From: Ensifer canadensis
GTDB taxonomy: Bacteria; Pseudomonadota; Alphaproteobacteria; Rhizobiales; Rhizobiaceae
Assembly: GCF_017488845.2 (NCBI RefSeq)
Contig: NZ_CP083374.1
Location: 882,879 to 946,878, forward strand
Direction of reading: 5' to 3'
Length of the DNA: 64,000 nucleotides
Positions 9,671 to 19,244 of this stretch are shown here, piece after piece. The notes beneath the pieces were generated by a model. It was given only the letters and a program-made list of their open reading frames with translations, searched no databases and was not told the DNA's origin. Each line of letters begins with the position of its first letter. The stretch's first letter is position 1. The position numbers and the translations under genes are program-made.

Positions 9671-10569
9671 CAGAAGTATCCTTCCCGCTTCTTCCTTTCC
9701 ATGCCGGACGCTTCGTCGCGATCGACAAGCCGGTTGCGCCGCTCCGAGGAGCGGCTGAAGACCATCTCCTCGATGATCTCGGGAACAGTCGTTGCCGTGG
9801 ACGGGATGGCGCCGGTGAGGGGATAGCACCCCAAGGTGCGGAAACGCACTTGGCGCTGACGGACGATCTCGCCCGGCTGCAGCGGCATGCGGTTATCATC
9901 AACCATGATCAACATGCCGTCCCGTTCGACGACCGGACGTTCGGCGGCGAAATAAAGCGGGACCACCGCGATGCTTTCCTGCAGGACATATTGCCAGACA
10001 TCCAGTTCAGTCCAGTTCGAGAGCGGGAAGACCCGCATGGTTTCTCCCGGCGTGAGCCTGGTATTGAAGGTCTTCCACATCTCCGGTCTCTGTCGCTTGG
10101 GATCCCAAGCCTGACCGGCAGTGCGCAAGGAAAAGATCCGTTCCTTCGCCCTCGATTTTTCCTCATCGCGCCTCGCGCCCGCGATCGCCACGTCGAAGCG
10201 ATGTTTCTCCAGCGCCTGGCGCAATGCCACCGTCTTCATGAGGTGGGTGTGGACGTTCGAACCGTGCTCGAAAGGACTAATGCCTTGAGCGACACCATCT
10301 TCGTTGATGTGAACGATAAGCCTGAGATCGTTGTCTCGTGCGACTTGGTCCCTGAAGGCGATCATCTCCTTGAACTTCCAGGTCGTATCGACGTGAAGCA
10401 GCGGAAACGGTGGTTTTGCAGGAAAGAATGCCTTCATCGCCAAATGAAGCAGCACGCTTGAATCCTTGCCGACGGAATAAAGCAGCACTGGGTTGGCGGA
10501 TGTTGCCGCGACCTCCCTCATGGTGTGGATGGCTTCGGCCTCAAGGCGGGCAAGATGCGAAAGAGCCAT
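9670..10569 (-). CDS. cysD: Sulfate adenylyltransferase subunit 2 (CysD)
   Basis: Start set at ATG 10569, giving 299 residues, the usual CysD length; a longer in-frame extension to 10638 lacks similarity to the family. The PP-loop SVGKDSS (32-38) binds ATP for adenylation of sulfate. The C-terminal part is typical of CysD/NodP ([25 protein letters not shown]). It is the first gene of the minus-strand cysD-cysNC-cysQ operon, ending one base into the cysNC start. The promoter should lie in 10570-10742. No obvious regulatory site was identified there. Confidence 0.94.
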   Translation of the reverse strand: MALSHLARLEAEAIHTMREVAATSANPVLLYSVGKDSSVLLHLAMKAFFPAKPPFPLLHVDTTWKFKEMIAFRDQVARDNDLRLIVHINEDGVAQGISPFEHGSNVHTHLMKTVALRQALEKHRFDVAIAGARRDEEKSRAKERIFSLRTAGQAWDPKRQRPEMWKTFNTRLTPGETMRVFPLSNWTELDVWQYVLQESIAVVPLYFAAERPVVERDGMLIMVDDNRMPLQPGEIVRQRQVRFRTLGCYPLTGAIPSTATTVPEIIEEMVFSRSSERRNRLVDRDEASGMERKKREGYF

Positions 10570-10742
10570 GCGACAACCCCTTTGTGTCGCGTTGCGAAAT
10601 CGACCGGCGCAAATCAATTGTCGTCGGGAAAGCGGCACAGCGGCTTCCCGAAACAGGTTTCGTAAATGATGTTCGAATTTAAGGTCCGCGCCGCCCCGGT
10701 GGCAATTAGCGAGAACGGGTTAGCCTAAAAGGGTAGGTCGGG

Positions 10743-11708
10743 TCAGGCGTGTCGCCCCTGCGCCCCCTGGTAGTGGGCGATAATGGCCTTCGGGGAAATC
10801 GGCGCCTGCGCTTTCCGACCATAAAAATACACGCCGCTTGCGCCATCCTCCGCAAAGCGTGCGGGAATGATCGCATCCAGATATTGCGTCCAGAAGAAGG
10901 CGAGCTTTGCAAGCTTGCCCAGCATCACCGACCGAAAGACACTGCGAACGAGATAGTCGACTGACCACATGAACTGCGTGCCGGGGCCACCATTGGCCCC
11001 AGATGAAATCGTCTCGAACCAGCGGAACAGATATCGATGGCCGCTTTCGCTGAACCGGGTGAAATCGAATGCTCCCTCGTGCACCTGCTGCATGAAGGGC
11101 GTTTCAGCGTAGACGAGCCCCTTGTCGCTCAGGACGCGCCAGATCTCGGACACGACCTGGGCAGGCTGGAGGACGTGCTCAAGAACGGCCTGGATGACCA
11201 CTGCGTCGAAAAAGTCGTCCGGCAAGGGAATCTGATGGGCGTCGGCTATGAACTGGGTGAGGGGGGAGGCATAGACGTCGAAGGAGTAGACGCTGATCTC
11301 CGGATGCTCATAGAGCGGTTCCATTCCTTGGCCAATACTCCCGCCGCCGATGACAAGAAGCTTGGCCGGGCGGGCCGCGGTCGTCTGCAGGTCATCAACC
11401 AATCGATTGACGTTGGAGACAGTACTCTTTTTTGTCGGCGAGAGCAGTTTCTTGAAGAACCTCGTCAAGCGACCGTATTGTTTGCGCTCGATGGGGCTTG
11501 CCGCCTTCGAGCGTAGGAAATCGCCTTCGCTAAACACGGATTCCGAAAAATCGATCATAACCGGCTTGCCGTCGACCAGGCGATAGGACATCTCGGGGTT
11601 CTCGGGACAGACCGGTTTCAGCACATCGGGTGAAACGCGCGCCAGTTTCGAACCGGTGCGCGGGCAACGCAATGCTTCAAAGCATTCTTCCACTTCGACC
11701 AGCATCAC
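10743..11708 (-). CDS. Class I SAM-dependent methyltransferase
   Basis: 321 residues. The N-terminus has a Trm112-like segment (LRCPRTGSKL near 13). A class I methyltransferase core follows: the SAM-binding glycine motif LLVIGGGSIGQGM near 118-130, then DFFDAVVIQAVLEHVLQP near 167-184, the post-motif containing the EHV acid. The target could be a sugar hydroxyl, since it lies between sulfate-activation and polymerase genes in a polysaccharide locus; this is inferred from position. Adjacent ATG codons at the 5' end make the exact start uncertain by one residue. Confidence 0.8.
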   Translation of the reverse strand: MMLVEVEECFEALRCPRTGSKLARVSPDVLKPVCPENPEMSYRLVDGKPVMIDFSESVFSEGDFLRSKAASPIERKQYGRLTRFFKKLLSPTKKSTVSNVNRLVDDLQTTAARPAKLLVIGGGSIGQGMEPLYEHPEISVYSFDVYASPLTQFIADAHQIPLPDDFFDAVVIQAVLEHVLQPAQVVSEIWRVLSDKGLVYAETPFMQQVHEGAFDFTRFSESGHRYLFRWFETISSGANGGPGTQFMWSVDYLVRSVFRSVMLGKLAKLAFFWTQYLDAIIPARFAEDGASGVYFYGRKAQAPISPKAIIAHYQGAQGRHA

Positions 11709-11797
11709 TTATCCTCGCCCTCAGCAACTGGAACCGCATCTGACAGTTTGCGTTGCGACAGAAACTTGCGTTCCTTCAAACAGTTTCCGCGCACGAA

Positions 11798-13126
11798 CTA
11801 GCGAATAGGACCTAACCCTGACCTAGGGCGTCCGGCCCGCAATATTCGCGCAGGCGGTAGCGCTCCATTGCCGATGCTCCTTTTCTCCACAGCGCGACAA
11901 TAGCTTGTTGCCAGTCCTAGCGTAAGGATTATTGGGACAGTCCAGAACCGCCCATAAAGGTGAGGAAACGCATTAGCCATCAACGCGAACATAGACACGC
12001 TGACAAGCGCGCAGGCAGCGTAAGCTGCACCTCCCGGCACGCGATACGTCCGCACAATCGGGAGAAACGTGGCAGCAATCATAACACCAAAACCTATGGC
12101 GGCCATGATTCCGCCTTCGGTCGACAACAAAAGATACAGGTTGTGCACGGGCTGCCTGATGGCGCTGGTGACTTGGTATTGATCGGCGCCGACACCGATC
12201 CACAATGTCTCCTGCACTCGACCAAGGGCCTCATGCATCAATTCGACGCGATGGTCAAAGGTTCCAGCCTGGCTTAGATCGCCCGTTTCCAAGGCGCCGA
12301 GCACGCGTTTTTGAAAGACCGCCGGCAGGTAGTCGCGGCCGGAGTGCACAATCCAAATGGCAAAGGGTGTCAAACAGGCAAGGCCGACCACGACATACTT
12401 CCAGCTGCCGCTCAGGACCATGAACCCGAGGAAAGTGAACGCAAAGCCGGCAAGACCGGTATTCGAACCCGTCAGCAAGATGCCATAGGCCATGGTTGCC
12501 CCAATGACGATCGCATAGACTTTGCCGACTTTTCCCTTGGAAGCCAGCAACATAAGCATCGGCATCGCAAGCGCGATTACGGCCGCGCATTCGTTCTCCC
12601 TTTCGACAAATCCCGTCAAGCGACCATTGCCGCTTACGAAAGCGGTGTTCTTCTGGCCATCGATATGGATCAGGTAAATCCCATGCAAGCACATGAGGAA
12701 GATCGACGCTACGTAGACCTTGGCGAAGGTCCACATGGTGCCCAGATCGCGCCCGCAAACAACAAGGGCAACAACCAGATAGGCGAACAGATATTGCCCG
12801 ACGATGACGATGCCCCGTATCGGGGCGGTGGACAGAAGGCTGCTGATCATCAGCCCGGAGCACAGCAACACCAGACCGCAAAGCCACACAGTCGCCGATG
12901 CCCGCCCCCACAGCCGTAGCGGCAATCCACCGGTAAGCGCACGCAACCCAAGAGCGGCGCAAAACAACAAGTCGCTCAAGGTGAAATAGAACATGTTCGT
13001 GCGCAAGAAATTCACCGCCGAAAGGAAAACGGCACACACGGCACAGGCGAATTCAATCCTTTGCCAAAAGGTGTGTCGGTCGGAGGAGATCGGCTGAACA
13101 CCGGACGTTCGTGTCATGTGCGTCAT
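11798..13126 (-). CDS. O-antigen ligase/polymerase (Wzy/WaaL-type) membrane protein
   Basis: 442 residues from ATG 13126 (a TTG at 13141 is an alternative). The protein is hydrophobic with about 10-12 predicted membrane segments and a long, more polar stretch around residues 265-320 between two membrane blocks. This loop (VFQKRVLGALETGDLSQAG and VGADQYQVTS regions) is where Wzy/WaaL proteins carry their periplasmic active-site loop. It would join lipid-linked repeat units into polymer at the periplasmic face. It is transcribed divergently from the Wzc-like gene at 13336; the two share a 209-base intergenic region, which fits co-regulation of polymerase and chain-length control. Confidence 0.82.
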   Translation of the reverse strand: MTHMTRTSGVQPISSDRHTFWQRIEFACAVCAVFLSAVNFLRTNMFYFTLSDLLFCAALGLRALTGGLPLRLWGRASATVWLCGLVLLCSGLMISSLLSTAPIRGIVIVGQYLFAYLVVALVVCGRDLGTMWTFAKVYVASIFLMCLHGIYLIHIDGQKNTAFVSGNGRLTGFVERENECAAVIALAMPMLMLLASKGKVGKVYAIVIGATMAYGILLTGSNTGLAGFAFTFLGFMVLSGSWKYVVVGLACLTPFAIWIVHSGRDYLPAVFQKRVLGALETGDLSQAGTFDHRVELMHEALGRVQETLWIGVGADQYQVTSAIRQPVHNLYLLLSTEGGIMAAIGFGVMIAATFLPIVRTYRVPGGAAYAACALVSVSMFALMANAFPHLYGRFWTVPIILTLGLATSYCRAVEKRSIGNGALPPARILRAGRPRSGLGPIR

Positions 13127-13218
13127 TGACGTCGACCACAACCATTGGGAAATGAGTTCGTTATTCTACAGGCCACATATTTGCACACATGCTTGAAATG
13201 AATCCGCTAAAATTCCCT

Positions 13219-13224
13219 TTGACA
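13219..13224 (+). promoter_or_regulatory. Consensus-like -35 hexamer in the wzy/wzc divergent region
   Basis: TTGACA matches the sigma-70-type -35 consensus and sits about 110 bases upstream of the co-polymerase start, in an AT-rich divergent intergenic region. No well-spaced -10 hexamer follows (TAAATA begins 22 bases later), so this is only a candidate promoter element. Confidence 0.25.
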
Positions 13225-13335
13225 TTGTTCCCAAACTGCTCCCAAGTAAATAGGCGAATGTGAAGCCTAATATCACTTGTTGACCGACCGACGTGGACGC
13301 AAATGGCTCCAACGGAGGACTCGGGATAGGCCATC

Positions 13336-15609
13336 ATGCTGTTATATGACCGAGAGTACGAAGCCGATGAGAAGGGTGGGCGCCGATTTGGACCAGTACC
13401 GCCGGTCTCGCGCGACACCTCGTCCTATGAACTTGCGGATATCGTCGACTTCTTCCGGCGCCACGCCAAGCTCATCTTGATTACAGCCCTGACGGGCACC
13501 CTGCTCGCTACCATTATTACCCTGTCGCTCACCAAGATCTATACGGCCTCCTCGACGCTCGTCTTCGACCGCAACGATATCCGGCCGTACGAAGCCGTCA
13601 TCGAATTGCAAAAACAGGAACGTGACAAGTCCGCGATGGAGACCGAAATGGATCTCATCAAATCTCGCGAATTCCTCGGCTTTGTGGTTGACGACTTGAA
13701 TTTGATGGAAGACCCATACTTCAATGCCAGATTGTCAGCAGACACTCAGCAAGACGCATCGTCGTTTTGGGGATGGCGGTGGTCTCCACGCAAAGCGCAG
13801 GCAGGACCGCGGCGCGTGACGGCGGGCCAGAATGTTCATCGGCCCACTACCCTCGACCCAGTCAACCGTGATCGGGTCATCACAAAACTCGCCGCTGCCA
13901 TCTCTGCCGATCGCAAGGGCGAAAGCCTTGCGATGACAATTTACGTTCAGCATCCCTTGGCGCTTTATGCAGCCGAGATCGCCAATGGCGTAGCAGCGGA
14001 CTACGTGGTTTGGTCAACCCAGATGAAAGAACTTGCAGCGCATGCGACTGTCGATACCCTTCGCACCCAGGCCAAAGATCTAGTGCAGTCGATAGCCAAG
14101 AAGGAACGCGAGATCGCCGACTTCACGATGCGCAGCGACCTGACATTCGATCCACGCGACGATGTTCTGCGTGCCCGCACCGAACAGCTCAATCAGCAGT
14201 TCATTCTGGCGAGGGTCGACGAAGCCGGCGCATGGGCGAAGTATAATGAGGCCAAGAACATTCTTTCAAAGACCGGCATCGACTCCGCCGGCCGCGTTAT
14301 GACGTCGGACCTGCTCGGCTCGCTGCGAACCGAACAAGGAAGGCTGGAACGCGGCCGGGCCCAACTTGCCTCGAAATTTGGCAAGAACCACCCCCAGGTA
14401 GTCGAGGTCGATGCGGAATTGGCGTCGAATCGCCAAGTGATCGAAGGTGAAATCAATCGCATCCTCCAGGAACTGGAAAACGATGCGAAAGTCGCAACCG
14501 TCAGGGTGCAGAAATTCCAGGAGGAAGTCGGTCGGCTGCAAAAACAAATGCAGGACCGAAATCTCGATGAAATTCGCCGTCGTGAATTGGAGCGTGACCT
14601 GCTGACCGAGCAGAAGCGCTATGATGCAGTGGTCCTGAGACTCGGCACGCTCGATCCGGAGAAGGATGAGATCAAGGCCACGGCCCGCATTGCGTCGTTC
14701 GCCGAAGTTCCGATCGATCCGTCGTTTCCCAAGCCCGGCTTACTCATTCCCATTGGCGGCTTGGCTTCGCTACTGCTGGGCATGGTTGGCGCGATGGCGG
14801 TCGAGGCGGCGGACGGACGCGTTCGGACGGCCCGCACGCTCGAAGCGATCGTCAACCAGCCGAACTATCTCTCCATCCCCGATCTAACGGCGACGTTGAA
14901 ACCGGATCAAACGCTATATCGCTCCATTCTCGCCGACCCACGCTCACCATTCGCACGCTCAATGCGCTCTCTATGTCTCGGCTGGAAGAGCCAGGACGCA
15001 TCCAAAGTCGTGATGTTCTGCTCTCCTTCAGCCAATGAAGGCAAGACAACTTGTGCCGTGGGCATGGCCACCGTTGCCGCTCTGAACGGTTTGCGTTCCG
15101 TTATCCTGGACATGGACCCCGGCCCTACGGGGGCGACCACGATGATCGGAGCGCCGCAAAGGCCATTCAATCTCGATCTTGTGGCCGATGGCGCCACCGA
15201 TCTGACCTCAATTAGCGCGCAAGCACCTGACTTTCCTTTTGTTCACGTTCTCACCTCGCGTCTGACGCTCCAGGATCAGGAGCGTATTTTTGGAGAACTG
15301 CGCAGGCACTTCGATCTTATCATCGTCGATACGCCTGCGGCCGATAATGATGACGACGCGATCTGGCTCGCAAGCCATGTCGATGCGGTGTTTGTGGTTG
15401 CCGCTGCGGAGCGGACCTACGAGAAGAACCTCCTTGACCTTGTCGAGCGACTAACGACAAGCCGCGCGAGGATCATCGGGAGCATCCTAAATTTTGCCGG
15501 CATCTATCGGCCAAAGCCGATGTGGAAATCGCCGCGTGACTGGCTCCGGAACAGGTTTGACTCATGGAGGAGAACGGATAACTTGGGATTGCAGGTACGG
15601 CGCTCCTAA
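13336..15609 (+). CDS. Polysaccharide co-polymerase with fused ATPase domain (Wzc/ExoP-like)
   Basis: 757 residues. First membrane segment near 48-70, a periplasmic Wzz-type domain with extended coiled coil (about 80-450), second membrane segment near 465-488, then a cytoplasmic P-loop domain with Walker A SPSANEGKTT near 561-571, Walker A' VILDMDPG near 589 and Walker B LIIVDTPA near 660. Proteins of this class set polymer length and couple Wzy to the outer-membrane exporter; many are autophosphorylating tyrosine kinases. Here the C-terminal tail has only one tyrosine in its last 40 residues and the Walker A' arginine is replaced, so kinase activity is uncertain. It is divergent from wzy. 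Confidence 0.9.
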   Translation: MLLYDREYEADEKGGRRFGPVPPVSRDTSSYELADIVDFFRRHAKLILITALTGTLLATIITLSLTKIYTASSTLVFDRNDIRPYEAVIELQKQERDKSAMETEMDLIKSREFLGFVVDDLNLMEDPYFNARLSADTQQDASSFWGWRWSPRKAQAGPRRVTAGQNVHRPTTLDPVNRDRVITKLAAAISADRKGESLAMTIYVQHPLALYAAEIANGVAADYVVWSTQMKELAAHATVDTLRTQAKDLVQSIAKKEREIADFTMRSDLTFDPRDDVLRARTEQLNQQFILARVDEAGAWAKYNEAKNILSKTGIDSAGRVMTSDLLGSLRTEQGRLERGRAQLASKFGKNHPQVVEVDAELASNRQVIEGEINRILQELENDAKVATVRVQKFQEEVGRLQKQMQDRNLDEIRRRELERDLLTEQKRYDAVVLRLGTLDPEKDEIKATARIASFAEVPIDPSFPKPGLLIPIGGLASLLLGMVGAMAVEAADGRVRTARTLEAIVNQPNYLSIPDLTATLKPDQTLYRSILADPRSPFARSMRSLCLGWKSQDASKVVMFCSPSANEGKTTCAVGMATVAALNGLRSVILDMDPGPTGATTMIGAPQRPFNLDLVADGATDLTSISAQAPDFPFVHVLTSRLTLQDQERIFGELRRHFDLIIVDTPAADNDDDAIWLASHVDAVFVVAAAERTYEKNLLDLVERLTTSRARIIGSILNFAGIYRPKPMWKSPRDWLRNRFDSWRRTDNLGLQVRRS

Positions 15610-15625
15610 CCCGAGTTCGAGCCGT

Positions 15626-16480
15626 CTACACCGATCGGCGCTTGATATCTTCCATGGGGGCTTTCAACCAGTCGCCCAAGTCGCGGCCAAGCAAACCTGC
15701 AAGGCGGTCGGTCTCGTCCTCATAGTAACCGATCATCCGCGAGGTCAATTCCTTGTTGAGCGGTACATACTTGAACTCTGCCGAGATCATTGATCTCAAA
15801 AATTCGAAGCCTTTCGTGTCACGCAAGGGCGCAACGATCGGCTTAAGTGGCTTGAGTATCTGCCGTAATCTGGCGTCCACCAGAGGTTTGGTCTTGTCCT
15901 TTACCCTCTGAGCGACTGGCTCAAAAGCGGGGTTTCCGTCAAGGCCGAGAAAGTGCCGCAGGTCCTGAACCTGCCCGGCGGCATCCCTCTTGAGGTCTTC
16001 GTAAAACAGAACGAGCAGCCTTTCCCGAGGGAAGAACTCGAGAAACCGGCGCAACTGCCGGAAATACAACCCACCCTCGAGGAACCTGCCGCCCGCACCC
16101 TGGCGCGGATCGAGATAGCGCTCGATGTCGCCAGTCGCCTCGCCGCGGCGATGGAGCATGCAGTAGTCAGAATAGGCCCGCTCGACGGGATTTCTCAGCT
16201 GTGCCACCAGCAAGACGTGCGGCAGACTGTGGTGGATACGCGCCGCGGCGGCAGGGGTATCAAGGTAGGAGTTCGACTTTTCACCGATGATAAGGCCCTC
16301 GCTGGCCGGCTTGAAGTTCTCCAGATACCAACGATCTCCGCGATCGTGGTAGCGACTGAAATAATGGATCTCCGGATCCGGCATATGGACACGTGGATCC
16401 AATTGCAGCGATTGTTGCAACCAGGTGGTGGCGCTCTTCGTTGCGCCAATGATCAGGAAGTTGATATCGCCCATTTCCAT
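15626..16480 (-). CDS. PAPS-dependent sulfotransferase
   Basis: 284 residues. The 5'-phosphosulfate loop is GATKSATTWL (12-21), with the catalytic lysine, and the 3'-phosphate-binding element is LRNPVERAYSDY (95-106). Both match the heparan-sulfate N/O-sulfotransferase-like family (Sulfotransfer_1/3). The start at 16480 has GAGGAG about 7 bases upstream. It would transfer sulfate from PAPS to a glycan hydroxyl or amine. The matching donor operon (cysD-cysNC-cysQ) lies 5 kb away on the same strand. It is convergent with the Wzc-like gene (16-base gap) and follows a GT4 gene on the same strand. Confidence 0.88.
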   Translation of the reverse strand: MEMGDINFLIIGATKSATTWLQQSLQLDPRVHMPDPEIHYFSRYHDRGDRWYLENFKPASEGLIIGEKSNSYLDTPAAAARIHHSLPHVLLVAQLRNPVERAYSDYCMLHRRGEATGDIERYLDPRQGAGGRFLEGGLYFRQLRRFLEFFPRERLLVLFYEDLKRDAAGQVQDLRHFLGLDGNPAFEPVAQRVKDKTKPLVDARLRQILKPLKPIVAPLRDTKGFEFLRSMISAEFKYVPLNKELTSRMIGYYEDETDRLAGLLGRDLGDWLKAPMEDIKRRSV

Positions 16481-16502
16481 CGTCTGCTCCTCAAGGCCAA
16501 AC

Positions 16503-17753
16503 TCAGGGTGCTGTCCTTCTTACTCCAAAGCTCCGGTACTCGCGTCCAACGATGCGCTCATAAAGCAGGCTGATGCCTTTGACATGAGCCTCGGTGCCAT
16601 ATTTCGTCAAAGCGTTTTCACGAGCCGCCGAACTGATGCGGCGATGTTCCCCGGCGTTCATCAGCAGTCTCGCCAGCGGATCGACGAAGGCCTCCGGCTT
16701 TTCAGGCTCAACGAGGAAACCAGTCACACCGTCGACGATTGCCTCGATGTTGCCGCCGTGGCGGGTCGCAATCACAGGGGTCGCGAGCAACATGGCTTCA
16801 ATCAACGTCCGCCCGAATGGTTCGTTGATGGCCGGTACCAGCAATGCGTCGAGCGCACTCATGCAAGGCGCGACCGGCGCGCGAAAGCCCATCGTTTTGA
16901 TACGCCGCTCGACTCCAAGTTCCAGCGCGCGCGCTCGCATCTCCGGTTCCGGGTTCGGAAGGTCCGGTGATGGGATGCCGAAGACGAGACCAACCAGCGG
17001 GAAATCCGGAAAGCGCTGGAGGAAAGCGTGGATGACCTCGACAAACCTGACCGGGCGCTTCCTGTCGATCAAGCCACCCACATAGCCGACGAAGCGGGTT
17101 TCCTCGGGCAGCTCGAGTTCCCTGACGAATTCGCGCCTGCAGTCGTCCCGATCGGGCAAAATGGTTGGGTGATCGAAGGGGCTGTGCAGTACGCTCAGCT
17201 TATGGGAAACCGGCAGGATCGGCCGCGTCGGCTGCACGTAGCGCGAGACCGTAACAATGTGATTTGCCAATAGAGGCGCCATGACGTTAACGCCGAAGGC
17301 ACCGGGATCGCCGCGATGATGCCAAAGCAGCCGCGCGCCGGAAAGGCGAGCCGCCAGGCCCCAGGTCGCGTGCATCTGGCCGTCGTTGGTATGTACGATA
17401 TCAACCTCATGTTCACGAAGGAATGAACTGAGCAGCGCAGTGGTTCGTGCATATCCAAAACCGCGCGAGAGCTTGCCGGCCACGCCATATGAATGGCGAG
17501 GCGACATCACCGCAACTTCGGGCGACTTGACGAAAGGCACTCCACGTTCTGCGAGATAGGCTTCAAGTGCCTTTCCGGGCTGATGCAGAATGACAAGTGG
17601 TTTATATTTCGATTGATCGAGCGCACAGATCAAACCAACGGCGGAGATGTGGCTGCCGCCGACTTCATCTCCCACAAATGGATAGGCCACTACGAGACGG
17701 TCAACGTCGCTCAGGATATTCTTCTCCCCGGATCGCCTCTCCCTGGGAGCCAC
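16503..17753 (-). CDS. Glycosyltransferase family 4
   Basis: 416 residues from a GTG start; no ATG lies near the N-terminus. GT-B fold: an N-terminal glycine-rich loop (GDEVGGSHISAVGLI near 27-41) and a C-terminal donor segment NEPFGRTLIEAMLLATPV near 300-317, with the E-x7-E-like glutamates of GT4. HTNDGQMHATWGLAARL near 120 is the usual conserved His/acceptor region. It is followed 22 bases later by the sulfotransferase gene, so the pair may add and then sulfate one residue. Confidence 0.86.
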   Translation of the reverse strand: MAPRERRSGEKNILSDVDRLVVAYPFVGDEVGGSHISAVGLICALDQSKYKPLVILHQPGKALEAYLAERGVPFVKSPEVAVMSPRHSYGVAGKLSRGFGYARTTALLSSFLREHEVDIVHTNDGQMHATWGLAARLSGARLLWHHRGDPGAFGVNVMAPLLANHIVTVSRYVQPTRPILPVSHKLSVLHSPFDHPTILPDRDDCRREFVRELELPEETRFVGYVGGLIDRKRPVRFVEVIHAFLQRFPDFPLVGLVFGIPSPDLPNPEPEMRARALELGVERRIKTMGFRAPVAPCMSALDALLVPAINEPFGRTLIEAMLLATPVIATRHGGNIEAIVDGVTGFLVEPEKPEAFVDPLARLLMNAGEHRRISSAARENALTKYGTEAHVKGISLLYERIVGREYRSFGVRRTAP

Positions 17754-18195
17754 GGTCCTTTCTGCGGTTGAGCTAATCTAACGCGGCTTCTTCCGATGAT
17801 CCATTACAATCCGACTGCCGGCTGTCGATCGCTCGCCGCCGCAGTAAAGACCATCGTCAGCCGTCCAGCCTTCATGTGCAGACCCACCCCTGAGGGCTGG
17901 AAATTGGTAGGTTGAGGCAGCGACGGCGGCTTGTTTTGCGTTTTCAAGCAATCCCCGCCAGTTGGGCCGCAACCTTCGGCAAGTATCCTGACGAAATCGT
18001 CGCCGTCGGCCACAAAGCGCTCATCGAGCCAGAAAATTTAGAAACCTGGGAACCGATATCAAAAGTATCGCATTGGGTCAGCCCCGTCGCTTCGACCTGA
18101 TGGGCGGTCTAGTGACAATCAAGCGGCATTGTGAATGCAAGTCCCACAAACGAACGCAGGGTCGTAGACGTTGACACCGTCTCGAATGCCGATTT
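17754..18195. other. Intergenic region, no supported gene
   Basis: About 440 bases between the GT4 gene and the small unknown ORF pair. Short ORFs on both strands show no recognisable motif or good ribosome-binding site. Base composition falls towards the right, into the lower-GC segment that follows. Confidence 0.4.
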
Positions 18196-18447
18196 TTGCT
18201 AGCCGAGAACAACGATCCGCCGCAGCTCTTCAATTCGGGCATCGATATCACCCAGTTTCGGATGTGCCGCGCCAACGACCGTGCATCCCGCTCGCATCGG
18301 AAATTTCCCCCGATATATCCAACGACATATACTCCGCCAACGGGGAACGAGTTACAGTCTTTTGTTGAATGGCTGGCGGATAATCCGATGGGTGATTTGC
18401 TGTGCGATGACTGTCCTGCGTACGGCGGTATTGCCAAGTCGGAATGA
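18196..18447 (+). CDS. Unrecognised small protein, coupled to the next ORF
   Basis: An 83-residue ORF with no family recognised. Its C-terminal half (NELQSFVEWLADNPMGDLLC then DDCPAYGG) looks protein-like and holds two cysteines close together. Its stop codon overlaps the ATG of the following ORF (ATGA), an arrangement typical of translational coupling, but equally compatible with a frameshift splitting one older gene. The start is uncertain. Local GC is lower than in the neighbouring polysaccharide genes, suggesting transfer. Confidence 0.35.
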   Translation: MLAENNDPPQLFNSGIDITQFRMCRANDRASRSHRKFPPIYPTTYTPPTGNELQSFVEWLADNPMGDLLCDDCPAYGGIAKSE

Positions 18448-18902
18448 TTGGGCTGGAGTTGACCATGTTAGGTTGCAGCGTCATCGAAATCATGCCATCG
18501 AACGGGCGGGTCCCTGCGGAATTGATCGAAGCAGGCTATCGGTCAAGCCAGTATGGTCTCGTCGTATTTATCCTGAACAACGTGACCTACCAGGCTGTTA
18601 ATTTGGTTCTCGATCCGGTCGTCAGGACAATGCCCCTGTCAATCCCAGGCGTGCTTTACGTAAAAATTGGCGACGAGCAACGAGTGCGCGAAGCGGTAAC
18701 TTCCGCTTCGATCGTATATTTCGCGAGCAATTCTCTTTACAACTTCGCTGCAAATTATGGCGCAGCGCCCAAGCTGGTCCATTTAGATTTGCCCCCGCAG
18801 TCGAATGACACAGACGAGTTATCAGCTATTCGAGAACATATTCCCCCACCACAAACCGTCGATTGGCACCACCACAGCTTTCATCATATTTCCGCGGCAT
18901 AA
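18444..18902 (+). CDS. Unrecognised protein (152 residues)
   Basis: No family recognised. Alternating hydrophobic strands and small residues (YGLVVFILNNVTYQAVNLVL; ASIVYFASNSLYNFAANYG) fit an alpha/beta fold resembling half of a Rossmann or GT-B domain. A histidine-rich end, DWHHHSFHH, closes the protein. There is no signal peptide or obvious membrane helix. It begins inside the stop of the preceding ORF. It could be the remains of a larger glycosyltransferase-like gene. Confidence 0.45.
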   Translation: MIGLELTMLGCSVIEIMPSNGRVPAELIEAGYRSSQYGLVVFILNNVTYQAVNLVLDPVVRTMPLSIPGVLYVKIGDEQRVREAVTSASIVYFASNSLYNFAANYGAAPKLVHLDLPPQSNDTDELSAIREHIPPPQTVDWHHHSFHHISAA

Positions 18903-19244
18903 CTCAGACTTCAATTCTGCTGTGAAGAAGACAATTGTCAGTTGCTGCGAATCCCAAATGAGCAAGAAGGCGACGCTGGCGAAAATGGGCCTACCAGCCC
19001 CTTGAAAAAGTCGGTCGTTGGCACGGGCAAGGCTGTGCAATTGATCATTCGGTTTAAGTTCATTTTTTAGTATGTTATGCTGACGTAATTAAGCGTTTCA
19101 GGCTGGAATGCAGCAAATCCAGTGTCTGAGAGGAAACAACGGCCGGTCTCGTATAGAGCAGATAGCAATCAATAGCTTAATTCTGAGCGCCGTTTACGAG
19201 CGAGGGTAAGGCGGCCCTAGCTCGGTCATCGCTGGAGACGGGCC
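18903..19244. other. Intergenic region upstream of the sensor kinase
   Basis: 342 bases without a supportable gene. It contains an AT-rich tract around 19050-19100 that could hold the promoter of the two-component operon, and a GGAG ribosome-binding site just upstream of ATG 19245. No operator or riboswitch was recognised. Confidence 0.4.

Noticed and set aside
12311..12919. 202-residue plus-strand ORF
   Set aside because: Antisense to the Wzy-like gene; hydrophilic, His/Gln-rich shadow composition.
17778..18100. Short ORFs on both strands after the GT4 gene
   Set aside because: No motif, no good ribosome-binding site and mutually overlapping frames.
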